In this document: piece by piece, positions 1-10,210 of the stretch
Layout: each line of letters opens with the position of its first letter
Numbering within the stretch: the first letter of the stretch is position 1
Source: Symbiodinium natans
Taxonomy: Eukaryota; Sar; Dinophyceae; Suessiales; Symbiodiniaceae
Assembly (NCBI GenBank): GCA_905221605.1
Contig: CAJNDS010002200.1
Location: 5,001 to 65,000 of the forward strand
Length of the DNA stretch: 60,000 bases
Reading direction: 5' to 3'
The notes under the pieces: generated by a model
Seen by the model: only the letters and a program-made list of their open reading frames with translations
Database searches by the model: none
Told to the model about the DNA's origin: nothing
Made by a program: the position numbers and the translations under genes

Positions 1-330
1 CGGGCCAAGGGTGGATTGGGTTTTGGGTTTAATTAGAGGTCAGGCCTTCGGGTTTAAGGTGTAAGCGTTAGGGGTTTAGAGTTTTAGGGGTTTGGGGTTT
101 AGAGTTTAGGCAGTGTATGGTTTAGGGCTTGGGAGCTCTTCTGTTCTCGCTTTTCGGTAAGGTTCGTCGTGAGGGCTGGGAGGGGCGGATGCCTATAGAC
201 CCTCTGCACGAAACCTCAAGGTTAGGGTTTAGGGGTTTAGGGTTTAGGGGTTAGGGTTTAGGGTTTAGGGCCTAGGGCTTAGGGTTTAGGGTTTGGTGTG
301 AGGAACCCTTGTTAGGAACCCTTGAGCCCT
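1..330. repeat. Degenerate TTTAGGG repeats with one non-repeat island
   Basis: Mostly G-rich telomere-type units with point variants. The non-repeat island at about 121-203 is open on the minus strand (RVYRHPPLPALTTN followed by LTEKREQKSSQA). It is too short to call a gene. Confidence 0.6.
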
Positions 331-397
331 AAGCGCGTTCTGGGCCCCCGGCTGCATTCAACGGCTTGGCAGCTGGCTTGGGGGCGCCTTTACATGC
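329..397 (-). CDS. Possible small exon island
   Basis: A 69-nt GC-rich island between telomere-type arrays. The minus strand reads ACKGAPKPAAKPLNAAGGP and then a stop. The plus strand is also open, so strand and coding status are unsure. Confidence 0.25.
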   Translation of the reverse strand, partial: ACKGAPKPAAKPLNAAGGPERA

Positions 398-408
398 CAA
401 AGCAACCC

Positions 409-810
409 TAAACCCTAAACCCTAAACCCTAAACCCTAGACCCTAAACCCCAGACCCTAAACCCTATACCCTACACCCCCACCCTAAACCCTAAACCCTA
501 AACCCTAAACCCTAAACCCTAAACCCTAAACCCTAAACCCTAAACCCTAAACCCTAAACCCTAAACCCTAACCTAAACCCTAAACCCTAAACCCTAAACC
601 CTAAACCCTAAACCCTAAACCCTAAAACCTAAACCCTAAACCCTAAACCCTAAACCCTAAACCCTAAACCCTAAACCCATAAACCCTAAACCCTAAACCC
701 TAAACCCTAAACCCTAAACCCTAAACCCTAAACCCTAAACCCTAAACCCTAAACCCTAAACCCTAAACCCTAAACCCTAACCCTAAACCCTAAACCCTAG
801 ACCCCAAACC
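409..810. repeat. Long CCCTAAA array
   Basis: About 400 bp of nearly perfect CCCTAAA with rare indels (CCTAA, CCCATAAA). This is the longest uniform array near the left edge. Its plus strand is C-rich. Confidence 0.95.
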
Positions 811-1433
811 CCAAACCCTGCCCTCAAGTCAACACGTTTCGCGTCAAGAAAGCTTCAAACCATGAAGTCCGAAGTCCTAAGCTGTGCACTCCAAACTCCG
901 GACGCTGTACCTACTCCATAAACCTTGAATCCTAGCACCGCAAACCCTAAACCCTAAAGCCTAAACCCTACACCCTAAAGCCTAAACCCTACACCCTACA
1001 CCCTACACCCTAAACCCTAAACCCTAAACCCTAAACTCTAAACCCTAAACCCCGACCCTAAGCTGTAAGCCCTGCACCTGACACTCCGCCTACAAGGTCC
1101 CCTCAACTCCCAAAGGCCTGAACCGCAAACCCAAACCCCAAGCATTCTAGCTCCCAAGCTCCCAGGCCCGAAGATCCCCTCTCCTTCCCCAAATGTTCTG
1201 GATACCCTAAACCCTAAACCCTAAACCCTAAACCCTAATCCCGAAACATCCGAATCCTCAAGCCCTGAGCCCCATACATGTTACGAAGAGCTCCAAAAAG
1301 CCCCTGGCTACCCTCCCTTCCCGCCCCTCCCCACCCCCCTTCAGGGTGTAGGTTGAGGGTTTAGGGTTTAGGGTTTAAGATTTAAGGTTTAGGGTTTAGG
1401 GCTAGGGTTTAGGGCTTAGGGCTAGGGTTTAGG
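811..1433. repeat. Diverged telomere-type repeats, no gene seen
   Basis: Short CCCTAAA and TTTAGGG runs mixed with variants (CCCTACA, CCCTAAG). No coding stretch or element end was recognised. Confidence 0.6.
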
Positions 1434-1559
1434 GTCATCCCTAAAGCCAACAAAGAGCAGCACCTTGAGCCAGACCTTTCGGTGGCGGGGGTGGCGGCTT
1501 GGCACCCGGAGGAAGCTCTCCGCTTGCAGCCTTTCGTTCTTAGGATCCTCACCCGTGGG
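1434..1559 (-). CDS. Exon island, proline-rich frame
   Basis: On the minus strand an exon could start after AACGAAAG|G and read AASGELPPGAKPPPPPPKG, ending near a CAAG|GTGCTG donor. A second minus frame (EDPKNERLQAESFLRV) and two plus frames are also open. The proline-rich frame is preferred because other islands out to 12.9 kb carry PPGPP peptides on the same strand. Confidence 0.45.
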
Positions 1560-1689
1560 GTTTAGGGTTTAGGGTTTCGGGTTTAGGGTTTGGGGTTTTG
1601 GGGTTTAGGGTTTAGGGTTTAGGGTTCAGGGTTCAGGGTTCAGGGCGCTTGGTGCTTGGGGTTTAGGGCTTTGGGTTTTGGGCTTTCAC

Positions 1690-1835
1690 GGGTATAGGGA
1701 GGGACCCCTAGAAGGGACCCTTAATCTTATTCCCCTATAAAACCCCAGAATATGCCTATGCCGTCCCTCTATACCTAAGTAGCCCCCGAAATAACCCCTA
1801 AGGTCCCTTACAAGGGCCCCTCCTTGAGTCTCGGG
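1690..1835. mobile_element. Family I inverted-repeat element, copy 1
   Basis: Begins GTATAGGGAGGGACCCCT and ends with its imperfect inverse, AGGTCCCTTACAAGGGCCCC followed by TCCTT. A clear second copy lies at 26701-26858 and a more diverged one at 29616-29742. No coding capacity. Confidence 0.65.
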
Positions 1836-1846
1836 TTCTAGGGTTT

Positions 1847-1900
1847 AGGAGCCCCCAGAAGCGGCAGCTCGAAAGGACCTTCAGCAAGTACGCCCAGCAT
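1847..1900 (-). CDS. Possible short exon, strand uncertain
   Basis: The minus strand reads MLGVLAEGPFELPLLGAP. The plus strand reads KRQLERTFSKYAQHG and runs directly into a G|GTTTAGGG array. Both look protein-like, and the sequence alone cannot decide. Confidence 0.35.
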
Positions 1901-2698
1901 GGTTTAGGGTTTAGGGTTTAGGGTTTAGGGTTTAGGGTTTAGCCGCAGGCTGAGATCCAGGTAGAGAAGGGCATGTCAGGCACACAGCGAACATACAATG
2001 GTCCCAGTTAAAAGCGACTTAAAGTCTGGCCGTTCTCCACTGTTTTGCTCTATTTGCCCGAATTGATAGATGTGAGACAGACTCTCAGCTACTGAAGCGT
2101 TCAATCCCATCCGTTATCTGTACAGAGGCTTGCTGCTCACGGCTGTGGAATCATGGGCGCGAAAGGCCCTGAAAACAGGTCAGCAAATTGCTGATCCATC
2201 ACATTGCGTCTCCAGAATGCATGACTGAACAACAGTAGCGTCGGCCAAGTTAGCAGAGCATTCAGTGCATCAAGGTTTCCCCTAAGCCCTAAGCCCGAAG
2301 CCCTAAACCCTACAGCCCTGAACCCTAAAACCCGAAACCCTACAACCCTGGCCCCCTAAGCCCTAAGCCCTTAACCCTACAGTCCTGAACCCCCTAAACG
2401 TTTAAGCGTTGACATCCGAGACCCGAAATCCCTGAGCTTCCTCACAAGGGTGAATGCCGGCACAGCACTCATGCTCCAACTGCGTCCAAGAAACCTCCAG
2501 CTTCCGTCACCCCCGAAAAACACATCCGATCTCTAGGGTTTTGGGTATAGGGTTGAGAAATGTAGGCATTTAGTAATTTAGGGCGTTTATCAAATTAGTG
2601 TTTTGACCTTAGTAATTAAGGACTTAGGTATTTTACGGTTCAGTACTTGGGCAACCACAAAATCCTGACACCCCTGCAGCCTCACAACCCTCAACCCC

Positions 2699-2901
2699 AA
2701 AGCACACTAAACCCTGAACCCTGAACCCTGAACCCTGAACCCTGAACCCTGAACCCTGAACCCTGAACCCTGAACCCTGAACCCTGAACCCGCAACCCTA
2801 AACCCTAAACCCTAAACCCTAAACCCTAAACCCTAAACCCTAAACCCTAAACCCTAAACCCTAAACCCTAAACCCTAAACCCTAAACCCTAAACCCTAAA
2901 C
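2699..2901. repeat. CCCTGAA block passing into CCCTAAA block
   Basis: About 11 consecutive CCCTGAA units are followed by about 14 CCCTAAA units. The change is abrupt, so each variant was amplified locally. Confidence 0.9.
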
Positions 2902-3044
2902 CACAAGCCTTTTGTGGTGACTTGCGGCTGGAACGGCGAGCATCCTATGCTTCGGGTCCTACAGCAAACGCCCTAAAGACCAAAGCCTCGGGCTTGGGGC
3001 AGAGGGAGTTTTAATCACATTTTTCTGGCCCTAATCCCTACCCC

Positions 3045-3460
3045 TAAACCCTCAACCCTCAACCCTCAACCCTCAACCCTGAACCCTGAACCCTGAACCC
3101 TGAACCCTGAACCCTGAACCCTGAACCCTGAACCCTGAACCCTGAACCCTAAACCCTAAACCCTAAACCCTAAACCCTAACCCTAAACCCTAAACCTTGA
3201 AGGCCTTTGGCGGGGGTCCAGGCGGCCGGGCTCCGGGTCCCGCAGGGCCCTGCGGGTTAGTGGTTGGTTTGGTTTCGGGTTTCGGGTTTCGGGTTTCGGA
3301 TTTCGGGTTTCGGGTTTCGGGTTTCGGGTTTAGGGTTTAGGGTTTAGGGTTTAGCGTTTAGGGTTTAGCGTTTAGGGCTTACAGGGTTTAGGGTTGAGGG
3401 TTGAGGGTTCAGGGTTTAGGGTTGAGGCTTTAGGGTGTAGGGTTGAGGCTTCAGGGTTTA
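3045..3460. repeat. Variant telomere arrays in opposite orientations
   Basis: CCCTCAA, CCCTGAA and CCCTAAA blocks (3045-3195) face G-rich GGGTTTC and GGGTTTA blocks (3270-3420) across a short GC-rich island. Minus-strand reading of that island gives QGPAGPGARPPGPPPKAF, one of the proline-rich peptides. Confidence 0.85.
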
Positions 3461-3469
3461 GGGGCAAAC

Positions 3470-3569
3470 CGTAAATGATGTAAGTCACGCAGGTAGAATC
3501 TCCAGGAGCGTCTGCGGGGACGGTTTTTTCTTTTGGGGGTCGGGATAGGTTGGGTGCACTGAAAACCAA
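3470..3569 (-). CDS. Candidate exon
   Basis: The minus strand reads LSRPPKEKTVPADAPGDST then CVTYIIYG and ends at TTTACG|GTTTGC, a plausible GT donor. No family recognised. The upstream boundary was not determined. Confidence 0.4.
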
Positions 3570-3724
3570 AACTCACAAACCCCAAGTTCTAAAACCCAAA
3601 AGATTGGAACCGGATCCCCGAAACCATAAACCCTAAAACCCTACAACTCTAAAACCGTAAAACCTAAACCCTAAATCCTGAACCCTAAGCCCGAAACACC
3701 AAGCCCTAAGCTAAGTGGCTTCCC

Positions 3725-3792
3725 CCCGAAAAGGTGCGCCTGGCCGGGGTTCTTCGGCGGGGGGCCAGGCGGCCCGCCTGTTGCCTGGCCCA
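3725..3792 (-). CDS. Proline-rich exon island
   Basis: GC-rich island open on the minus strand as GQATGGPPGPPPKNPGQAH. The PPGPPPK core recurs at 3.2 and 5.4 kb. Probably part of one proline-rich protein, but phases were not connected. Confidence 0.4.
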
Positions 3793-4050
3793 GGTAGATC
3801 GGGTTTAGGCTCTTCGGGCTCAGGGGTACCCTCAACCCTAAGCCCTAAACCCTGAGCCCTAAACCCTAAACCCCTAAACCCTAAACCCTAAACCCTCAAC
3901 CCTCAACCCTCAACCTGAACCCTAAGCCCTATTCGGGTTTAAGGTTTAGGGCTTAGGGCTCCTTCGAACCCTGAGCCCTAAACCCACGAAAAGCCCCAAA
4001 CCCCAAACCCCAAACCCCAAACCCCAAACCCCAAACCCCAAACCCGAAAC

Positions 4051-4105
4051 CCACGAAAGCCCTGCTTTTGCTGAAAGGTTCCTAGGCAATTCCTTCCATG
4101 GGTTG
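4051..4105 (-). CDS. Candidate 55-nt exon
   Basis: Minus strand: acceptor TTCTTGTAG|CA, then THGRNCLGTFQQKQGFRG, ending at GTGG|GTTTCGGG, where a telomere-like array begins. The upstream side is family B copy 1, so that element would lie in the preceding intron. Confidence 0.5.
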
Positions 4106-4124
4106 CTACAAGAAAGGTAATTAC

Positions 4125-4220
4125 TACTATTTGCTTAAGAACCCCAAAAGAACAAAACAATAGCAAGCCCTTAATATGGCAGAATGTTTTTTACATTTTT
4201 CGGGGGTTTCTTAAGCAATG
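4125..4220. mobile_element. Family B inverted-repeat element, copy 1
   Basis: About 96 bp. Terminal inverted repeats are TACTATTTGCTTAAGAACCC and GGTTTCTTAAGCAATGAG, with an AT-rich middle. Other copies are at 21394, 52858 and 56226. No protein; MITE-like. Confidence 0.8.
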
Positions 4221-4607
4221 AGTCGATGAGGGGGTGTGGTTGACAAAGCAGGGTTTAGGGTTGTAGGGTTGAAGATGCTTGAGGTTCAAGGTTTGGGCTT
4301 AGGAAGGTTTTGGGTTTAGGATTTAGGGCTTAGGGTTTAGGTTTAGGGTTTAGGGGCTTCACTAATATGGGGCCTACAGCTACCATCAAGAACTTGGGCT
4401 CTACTGGTTGGGCATCAGGGGTTCGGACTTCTGTTGTTGGGTTTAGGGCTGCCTTGCGGGTGGCGGGGGCGGGGAGAGGGGGGTTAGGGTTTAGGGTTTA
4501 GGGTTTAGGGTCCAGGGTTTAGGGTTTAGGAATTGGGGTTTAGGGTTTAGGGTTGCGGGTTTCGGGTTTAGGGCTAGGGTTTGGGTTCAGGTGTTCTTGA
4601 GTTTTTC

Positions 4608-4697
4608 CCAGTCTTGCCCAGCAGGAGCAAAGGGCGGGCCTTCTGGAGCCCGGCGTTTGGGGGACCCGGCGGCCGCTGCTTCATCATGGCCTCCGGC
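4608..4697 (-). CDS. Candidate exon, proline-rich
   Basis: The minus strand stays open for the whole island: GPEAMMKQRPPGPPNAGL then QKARPLLLLGKTGKNSRTP. It shares the RPPGPP core with neighbouring islands. The antisense FGGPGG reading is judged a shadow. Confidence 0.5.
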
Positions 4698-4822
4698 CCT
4701 AAACCCTAAACCCTAAACCCTAAACCCTAAACCCTAAACCCTAAACCCTAAACCCTAAACCCTAAACCCTAAACCCTAAACCCTAAACCCTGAACCTTAA
4801 ACCCTAAACCCTAAACCCTAAA
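4697..4822. repeat. CCCTAAA array
   Basis: About 17 C-rich units bounding the 4.6 kb coding island on its right. Confidence 0.9.
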
Positions 4823-5280
4823 TGCTTTCAAGAGAGGATTTCTGGGTTTAGTGGGTATTGGTCTAAGGGCCCAACATCAAAACCCTTTAAAGGAGGTGAC
4901 CTCATTAAGAGCCCACAAAACCACCCTTAGAATCATGGCCCTAAACCCAAAACCCAAAGCCCTGAACCCTTCAGCCGTGGCAGCTGGATATGCAGGGTTT
5001 GGGGTTTAGGGTTTAGGGTTTAGGGTATTAAGAACTGTATTCCTCTAGTCAAGGTCCCTACGCTTTTTTTTGGAGGGGGTATGCACCCTTTTGGGAATTC
5101 ATCAAATTTGAACCCTGCTGCTTTGAAGGCCGCCCGGGAGCGCAGGTTCAGCCTCAGACTTACATGGGTTCAGGATCGCTTTCCAACGCTTCAACAACCA
5201 CCCCACACCCCTCTAAACCCTAAACCCAAAACTCCTAACCCCCAAACCCTGAACCCTCAACCCCAAATGTCATTTCTCAG

Positions 5281-5424
5281 GTTAGTTGCATGGTCCCTGA
5301 GTGTGGGCCCCTTTGGGCCCTTAAAGGGGACCTCGCATATGCCCCCCTATTTTTAGCTATACCAATGAAGGGCCCATACACCAGAAGCCTTGAAAGGAGG
5401 TTAGGGACCATATTAAGGGACCAT
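5281..5424. mobile_element. Family F inverted-repeat element, copy 1
   Basis: Starts GTTAGTTGCATGGTCCCTGA and ends TTAAGGGACCATGAAC. The interior has inverted pieces (GGGCCC and CATATGCC). Copies at 14276, 31545 and 52165. Confidence 0.7.
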
Positions 5425-5519
5425 GAACAAATACAAGCGCAGCCCCGCCTCAGGCCCGGGGCCCTTGGGCGGGGGCCCTGGTGGTGCCTTGAGAACAGGA
5501 TCTGTGTGGAGGAAAAAGG
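5425..5519 (-). CDS. Proline-rich exon island
   Basis: The minus strand reads KAPPGPPPKGPGPEAGLRL. It lies between family F copy 1 and family A copy 1. A possible acceptor TCCACACAG lies on its upstream side. It shares PPGPPPKG with the islands at 1.4 and 3.2 kb. Confidence 0.45.
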
Positions 5520-5621
5520 TTGGGATGTTCCCCCTTCTACTAACAGTCCTTCATCGGGATCATTTTTCGGGGGTACTAGAATCCCAATTAAGGACTGCTA
5601 GCATAAGCGGGAACATCCCAA
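5520..5621. mobile_element. Family A inverted-repeat element, copy 1
   Basis: 102 bp with terminal inverted repeat TTGGGATGTTCCC / GGGAACATCCCAA. Inner conserved motifs are AACAGTCCTTCAT and TAAGGACTGCTAG. Three more copies in the window. Confidence 0.85.
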
Positions 5622-6080
5622 AACACAGAGGGTATGGAAAGGTTAGGAACCAGAAACTTTAAGGTCGAGAAGGCCTAGGGCCGAGAAGATTGGAGCCGTG
5701 GGGTTTAGGGTTTAGGGATTAGGGGATAGGAAGGCTTGGAAGGTTTGGAAGGCTCGGGGGATTGGAGCTAGAACATTTCGGGCTTCGGTTCCCTAAACCC
5801 TGCAATCCCAGAGCTGCCACAGGTTGGGTGCACCCAAGGCTTATTCTACATGTCACCCTAAACCCCAAAACCCTAAATTCTTAAAACCCTAAAACCCTAA
5901 ACCCCAAACCCAACCTGTCCTGTTCTAGGTCTCAGGAGGCTTCGGTGCTGCCCTAGAAAACTTCGGGCAGCTGGAGTTTTTGGGCGTAGATTCGCACCTT
6001 CACACTATAATGCACGGGGGGTTAGGGTTTAGGGTTTAGGGTTAAGGGTTTAGGGTTTAGTTTACACGGGGCAATCTAGT

Positions 6081-6190
6081 ATGGGTAGTTCGCTAAATTA
6101 GGGTCCCTTTTGCGGTCCTTCGTTGAAGGGTGGCGTACTATACATATTCCTCAGAAAGAAAAGGGACCCTAATTTAGGGAACTACCCATA
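6081..6190. mobile_element. Family D inverted-repeat element, copy 1
   Basis: Left end ATGGGTAGTTCGCTAAATTA and right end TAATTTAGGGAACTACCCAT are inverted over about 25 bp. Flanks (AGT/ATA) suggest a short target duplication. A second full copy is at 22332-22434. Confidence 0.85.
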
Positions 6191-6370
6191 TACAAGAATC
6201 ACGACCAACTGGGTTCAGGGAAAAGGAGGGCTTTGGGCTTGTGAAGAAATGCTTGATAGAGTTTAGGGCTGAGGGTGTTACAGGGTTTTGCCGGGTTCAG
6301 GTTCTAGGGTTTCGGGTCTCTAGCGGAAGGAACACATGCACCCCAAGCTTTGTCCGAAACCATGAGAACT

Positions 6371-6457
6371 CTACATCCCAGTTTTGTTTTGATGCCGCAC
6401 TGCTTGCATGCCAGTGGCCATGAACCCCATCTTCATCATCTGCTGCGCGAACTCCGC
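6371..6457 (-). CDS. C-terminal exon, methionine-rich helix
   Basis: Minus strand: acceptor CATCAG|G, then AEFAQQMMKMGFMATGMQAV followed by RHQNKTGM and a stop (29 codons). The Met/Gln-rich character suggests an amphipathic helix. No family recognised. An overlapping frame is also open but has less protein-like composition. Confidence 0.65.
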   Translation of the reverse strand, partial: AEFAQQMMKMGFMATGMQAVRHQNKTGM

Positions 6458-6679
6458 CTGATGCCACTTTGGCAGCCCGATTGTTCATGGGGCCCTCAAC
6501 TCTAAACCCTAAACCCTCTAAACCCTAAACCCTTAACCCACTAAACTCCAAGAGGTCTAGATCCCAGGCCTGACTACGCACATCTCATGCCCAACCACTC
6601 CATTGACTCCATTGTCCCCCAATTTCTCGGAGTCTCAAAACCCTGAAACCTCAACTCCAAGACTCAGCCCTTAAAAGCC

Positions 6680-6873
6680 TGCTTGGAGGTCCATGGTACT
6701 TGTTGACCAAGTACAACTGTACTTGTAACTGTACTTGTAAACATATTAGGGCACTTAAGGGGCTTACAAGTGGGTTATAAGGACAGTTATGATTGGTTAA
6801 TAAGTACCCTCAACCCTAAACCCTAAACCCTAAACCCCATTAGTTAATAAGTACCATGAACCTCCAAGTAAGC
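6680..6873. mobile_element. Family E inverted-repeat element, copy 1, with telomere tract inside
   Basis: Ends GCTTGGAGGTCCATGGTAC / GTACCATGAACCTCCAAG. The interior carries three GTACAACTGTAC / GTAACTGTAC-type motifs. A CCCTAAA tract at about 6810-6835 interrupts the right arm. The other copy is at 39098. Confidence 0.8.
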
Positions 6874-6874
6874 C

Positions 6875-6928
6875 CTACAATAACAGCCTCAGAGCGATGC
6901 CCTGCCTGCGACTGGCCGGCACATCCAC
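6875..6928 (-). CDS. Candidate C-terminal exon
   Basis: Minus strand: GCTGAG|G acceptor, then VDVPASRRQGIALRLLL and a stop. The open frame extends upstream as WASEKAE. A GC donor (CTGAG|GCTG) near the end could replace the stop. Confidence 0.5.
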   Translation of the reverse strand: MDVPASRRQGIALRLLL

Positions 6929-7009
6929 CTCAGCTTTTTCACTGGCCCACAGGTTTGAGGGTTTAGGGTTTAGAGTTTAGGGTTTAGGGGTTTAGGGTTT
7001 AGCATTTAG

Positions 7010-7106
7010 GGTTCTCAGTAGGGACTCAGGGAGTTTGGTGCCGTAGCCATAAACCCTAAACCCTGGACCCTGTTACTCCGAATTCCCTGAGTCCCTACTG
7101 AGAACC
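7010..7106. mobile_element. Family N inverted-repeat element, copy 1
   Basis: GGTTCTCAGTAGGGACTCAG at the left end is the exact inverse of the right end (CTGAGTCCCTACTGAGAACC). The centre has CCGTAGCCAT and short CCCTAAA pieces. The second copy, 53251-53499, is expanded by an array. Confidence 0.85.
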
Positions 7107-7476
7107 AGTCAAGGCCCAAACATGAGAGGGTTTGCGGATTTAAATTTAGGAGCCCTTGAAACACAAACCACAAACTATCCAAGCCCCACAACACTCTAAA
7201 CCCACAAGCCCCTTAAAGCCTCTGAAAGCTAAAGCCCCCAAAGCCCTAAACAGCCTGAAGCCCCATAGCCCTAAAGTCGCACATTTGAAGGTTCATGGGT
7301 AGTTACAAGTAGGGTTATCGGGAGGGGGGCTGTTTTGGCAGCTTGTTGGAGTCCTGTATAGGGTGGGCGGTTGCCATAAGAGAACACCGGCTTCTGTCTC
7401 CTGTGTCCATGTCTTCAATATTCTGTGTCCATGTCTTCAATATACGTTTGTGCGAAGATACTTAAACCTCTTTTAC

Positions 7477-7925
7477 CATCGTAGCGTGAAACCAGTCTTT
7501 TTACGCCTCGGCTGCTTGTCTTTGTCCCTCGATGGGAGGCGTCGCATGGAAAAGCTCGGTGGGCTTTCCCAACGGTGGCATGGTGAAGTCCGGTCGAGGC
7601 GCAGAAGACCAACGATGTGGTCGAGGTAAGCATTGTCCTGCACCCGAGGCATCGAGTCCAGAGGGCGACCTTGCATATCCAAAATGAGAGGATACAACCC
7701 ATCGTCGGAAGGGGTGAGCTTGAGGAGGCCACTGGACTCGGCTTCCACCCATAACCTCTGCTGATAGTGCAAGAATAGTTGCAGACGGGGGCTGCGCACT
7801 ATACGCTGCCACGCCTCCAAGCTCCGTCTTTCGAACGGGCCAAGGCGCTCCTCGCCCTCTTGCTCTGGGGCCTCGGTCGTCTCTGCTGTACCTGTCTGTC
7901 TCCACTCCGCATTCTGCGAAGTGCC
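7477..7925 (-). CDS. Long internal exon, unknown protein
   Basis: A 449-nt exon: acceptor CTGTTTAG|G at 7925 and donor GATG|GTAAAAG at 7476. It has 149 open codons beginning in phase 0. The N-terminal part is acidic (ETTEAPEQEGEERLGPFERR), followed by LEAWQRIVRSPRLQLFLHYQ, LWVEAESSGLLKL and VQDNAYLDHIVGLLRLDR, and a basic end (LPSRDKDKQPRRKK). No domain recognised. It is the longest uninterrupted exon in the left half. Confidence 0.75.
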
Positions 7926-8154
7926 CTAAACAGGGTTTATAGGTATTACCTAGCTAACACACTGTTAACGCTACTTATGACTACACGCGAACCCTAAACT
8001 CTAAACCCTAAACCCTAAACCCCTAAACCCCAAACCCTTAAGCCCCAAGCCCTAATCCCCAAACCCTAAACCCTAAAGCCCCACAAAGCTCTAGACCCAT
8101 AGTAAAGCCACCAAGCCCACGGCTACACTGTCTCAAGCCTCTGCCAACACCGTG

Positions 8155-8270
8155 AAGCCCCGAAGCCCAAGAACCCTAAACCCTAAACCCTAAACCCTAA
8201 ACCCTAAACTTACCCTAAATCCTAAACCCTAAACCCGAAACCCTAAACCCTAAACCCTAAACCCTAAACC
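8155..8270. repeat. CCCTAAA array
   Basis: Two C-rich runs directly left of a proline-rich island. A TTTAGGG run lies on its right (8357-8390), so the island sits between divergent arrays. Confidence 0.85.
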
Positions 8271-8348
8271 CTAAAGGGCGCCGAAGCAGGGTAGCTGTGG
8301 CATCGGTGGTGGCCCCGGAGGCCTTGGCGAATCTACGGTCGCGGCTCC
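8271..8348 (-). CDS. Proline-rich exon island
   Basis: The minus strand reads GAATVDSPRPPGPPPMPQL then PCFGAL and a stop. It has a PPGPPP core as in other islands from 1.4 to 12.9 kb. A second minus frame (GSRDRRFAKASGATTDATAT) is also open. Confidence 0.45.
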   Translation of the reverse strand, partial: GAATVDSPRPPGPPPMPQLPCFGAL

Positions 8349-8988
8349 CATTTGGGGGGTTTAGGGTTTAGGGTTTAGGGTTTAGGGTTTTTGAGGTTTC
8401 TTCGGTTTCTTAGGGTTTAAGGGTTTTAAGGGCTTTAAGGCCTAGGAATGGCCTAGCAGTAGTATAGGGTTTAGGGTTCAGGGTTCAGGGTTTAGGGGTT
8501 CTACTTGTTGGATCCTTCGAGACGTCTGGGTTGGGCTTCATTGGGGTTTGTTACGGTGTATTGGGGCTGATTAGAGATATGAAGGCGTTGAGGGTTTAAA
8601 GGTTTGAGGGAATTGTAGGAGTTTGGGGCTAGGGTGTTATGGCTTTTGGGTTAGAGGGCTTTTAGGGCTTCAGGGTTAAAAATGGTAAATTCGGGACTTA
8701 GCTATTGGGGTTTAGGGCTTTTAGGGCTTCAGGGGTTTCAGGGCTTTGAGCTAGGGTTTTGGGGCCTTTGGAACCCTTTTTTTGGAGGGTTTACGGTTTC
8801 GGGATTTTGGGCTTTAGGGAGTTTAGAGTTTAGAGGGCCTCTGAACAATATGAGGTCGGGCTTAGTGGGGTCGCACACAAGAAGGTTGACATGCCAACTT
8901 AACACTAGCCCAAGCCCGCAACCGTAGCCCACTCTGCCCTGACCCTAAAACCTACTTGAGCCAGGCGGCCCTAGCACGACGCCCTCCC

Positions 8989-9100
8989 AATGTGGGGGCT
9001 TCCAAAATTAGGGCGTACCTTATTGGGGTCGTTCTTATCAGGGGATCCTAGTATTTGGGGGTCTATTTTAGGGGTCCCCTATTTACGTAAACCCCCATGT
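8989..9100. mobile_element. Family C inverted-repeat element, copy 1
   Basis: About 112 bp. Ends TGTGGGGGCTTCCAAAATTA and ACGTAAACCCCCATGT; core GGGGATCCTAGTATTTGGGG. Clear copies at 12000, 20603 and 49485; decayed ones at 14.6 and 17.0 kb. Confidence 0.8.
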
Positions 9101-9252
9101 CAGCAAAGAGAGCCAGACCCGCGTGAAGGCCCAGGGAAGCCTGCATAGCTCAGGGCTCAGGGGGCACTTCGGCTTAGGGCTTGGTGGAGGACACCCCCCC
9201 CCCCAACTCTGTCCCTGACAAACCGACAAACCTGAATAGGTCCGGCCCCCTC

Positions 9253-9473
9253 TTATTTAAGGCCTTCCTTCCAAGGGTTCGCAAAGGGTTTGTGAGAAGC
9301 TTTGCTTGAAGTACAGGGCGTCTCCTCTTTGTTTAAGGACTCAGGCTTGGGCTTCGGGGGTCCGCTCATTTCCTGCACCTTTTGCAAAGTTTTCGCAGAA
9401 CTTTGAAGGCTTTGGGGATGCGGGTGGTGCTGTTTCCGCACCTCCGACCCCTTGACGGATCCCTTCGAAACTC
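9253..9473 (-). CDS. C-terminal exon, Lys/Ser/Pro-rich
   Basis: Minus strand: acceptor AACACCAG|G at 9474, then 73 codons to a TAA. It contains VSKGSVKGSEVRKQHHP, SLQSSAKTLQKVQEMSGPP and ESLNKEETPCTSSKASHKP. It looks like a disordered, basic tail. The frame also stays open upstream of the acceptor. No family recognised. Confidence 0.65.
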
Positions 9474-9639
9474 CTGGTGTTAAAGGCACCAGCAGGGAGG
9501 AACCCTGAATGCTGAAACCGGAGAAACCTTAACCCCGCCAAAACACATTGACAATAAAACACCAAGCCCGAGCAATGAAACCACAAGGACTCGAACCCAA
9601 GCTGCAAAAGGCTTCGGGCTTGGAGTGCACTGAGGGTCA

Positions 9640-9902
9640 AAACCCCTAAAACCCTAAGCCCCCAAACCCAAAACCCAAAACTCAAAACTCTAAACCCAAA
9701 ACTCCCTAAACCCTAAACCCTAAAACCCTAAGCCCCCAAACCCTAAACCCAAAACTCAAAACTCAAAACTCTAAACCCAAAACTCCCTAAACCCTAAACC
9801 CTAAACCCTGAACCCTAAACCCTAAACCCTAAACCCTAAACCCTAAACCCTAAACATAAACCCTAAACCCTAAACATAAACCCTAAACCCTAAACCCTAA
9901 AC
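9640..9902. repeat. Duplicated variant block plus CCCTAAA array
   Basis: A block of about 77 bp (AACCCTAAGCCCCCAAACCC through AACTCCCTAAACC) occurs twice in tandem at 9640-9715 and 9717-9790. A pure CCCTAAA array follows. Confidence 0.8.
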
Positions 9903-9947
9903 CCGAGGGGTGCCTCCCCCGCATCCTGGTGGCGGCCCTGGGGAGTG
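9903..9947 (-). CDS. Proline-rich exon fragment
   Basis: A short island whose minus strand reads HSPGPPPGCGGGTPR. Included only because the PGPPP motif recurs in the other islands. Confidence 0.3.
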
Positions 9948-10030
9948 ATTCTTTGGGTGGATTTCGGGGAAGATCGACACCCGAAGGGCCAGGGAAACTT
10001 TTGGGAGGGTTGAGGGTACCGGGGTTCGGG

Positions 10031-10207
10031 GCCCTAAGCCCTAAACCCTAAACACTAAACCCTAAGCCCTAAACCCTAAACCTAAACCCTAAACCCTAAA
10101 CCCTAAACCCTAAACCCTAAACCCTAAACCCTAAACCCTAAACCCTAAACCCTAAACCCTAAACCCTAAACCCTAAACCCTAAACCCTAAACCCTAAACC
10201 CTAAACC
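10031..10207. repeat. CCCTAAA array
   Basis: About 25 C-rich units with very few variants. Confidence 0.95.
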
Positions 10208-10210
10208 GCT

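Noticed and set aside
3372-3569. Many 60-120 codon frames ending in LNPKP or GFRV
   Set aside because: Those peptides are translations of CCCTAAA/TTTAGGG; only parts outside the arrays were considered as exons.
7041-7050. CCGTAGCCAT, like the 5' part of the dinoflagellate spliced leader
   Set aside because: Only 10 nt match, the next bases (AAACCC) do not continue the leader, there is no donor in place, and it lies inside an inverted-repeat element.
8682-8927. Overlapping open frames at 8.68-8.93 kb on both strands
   Set aside because: Dominated by degenerate TTTAGGG translation (GLGFWGL); no splice borders or protein-like core.
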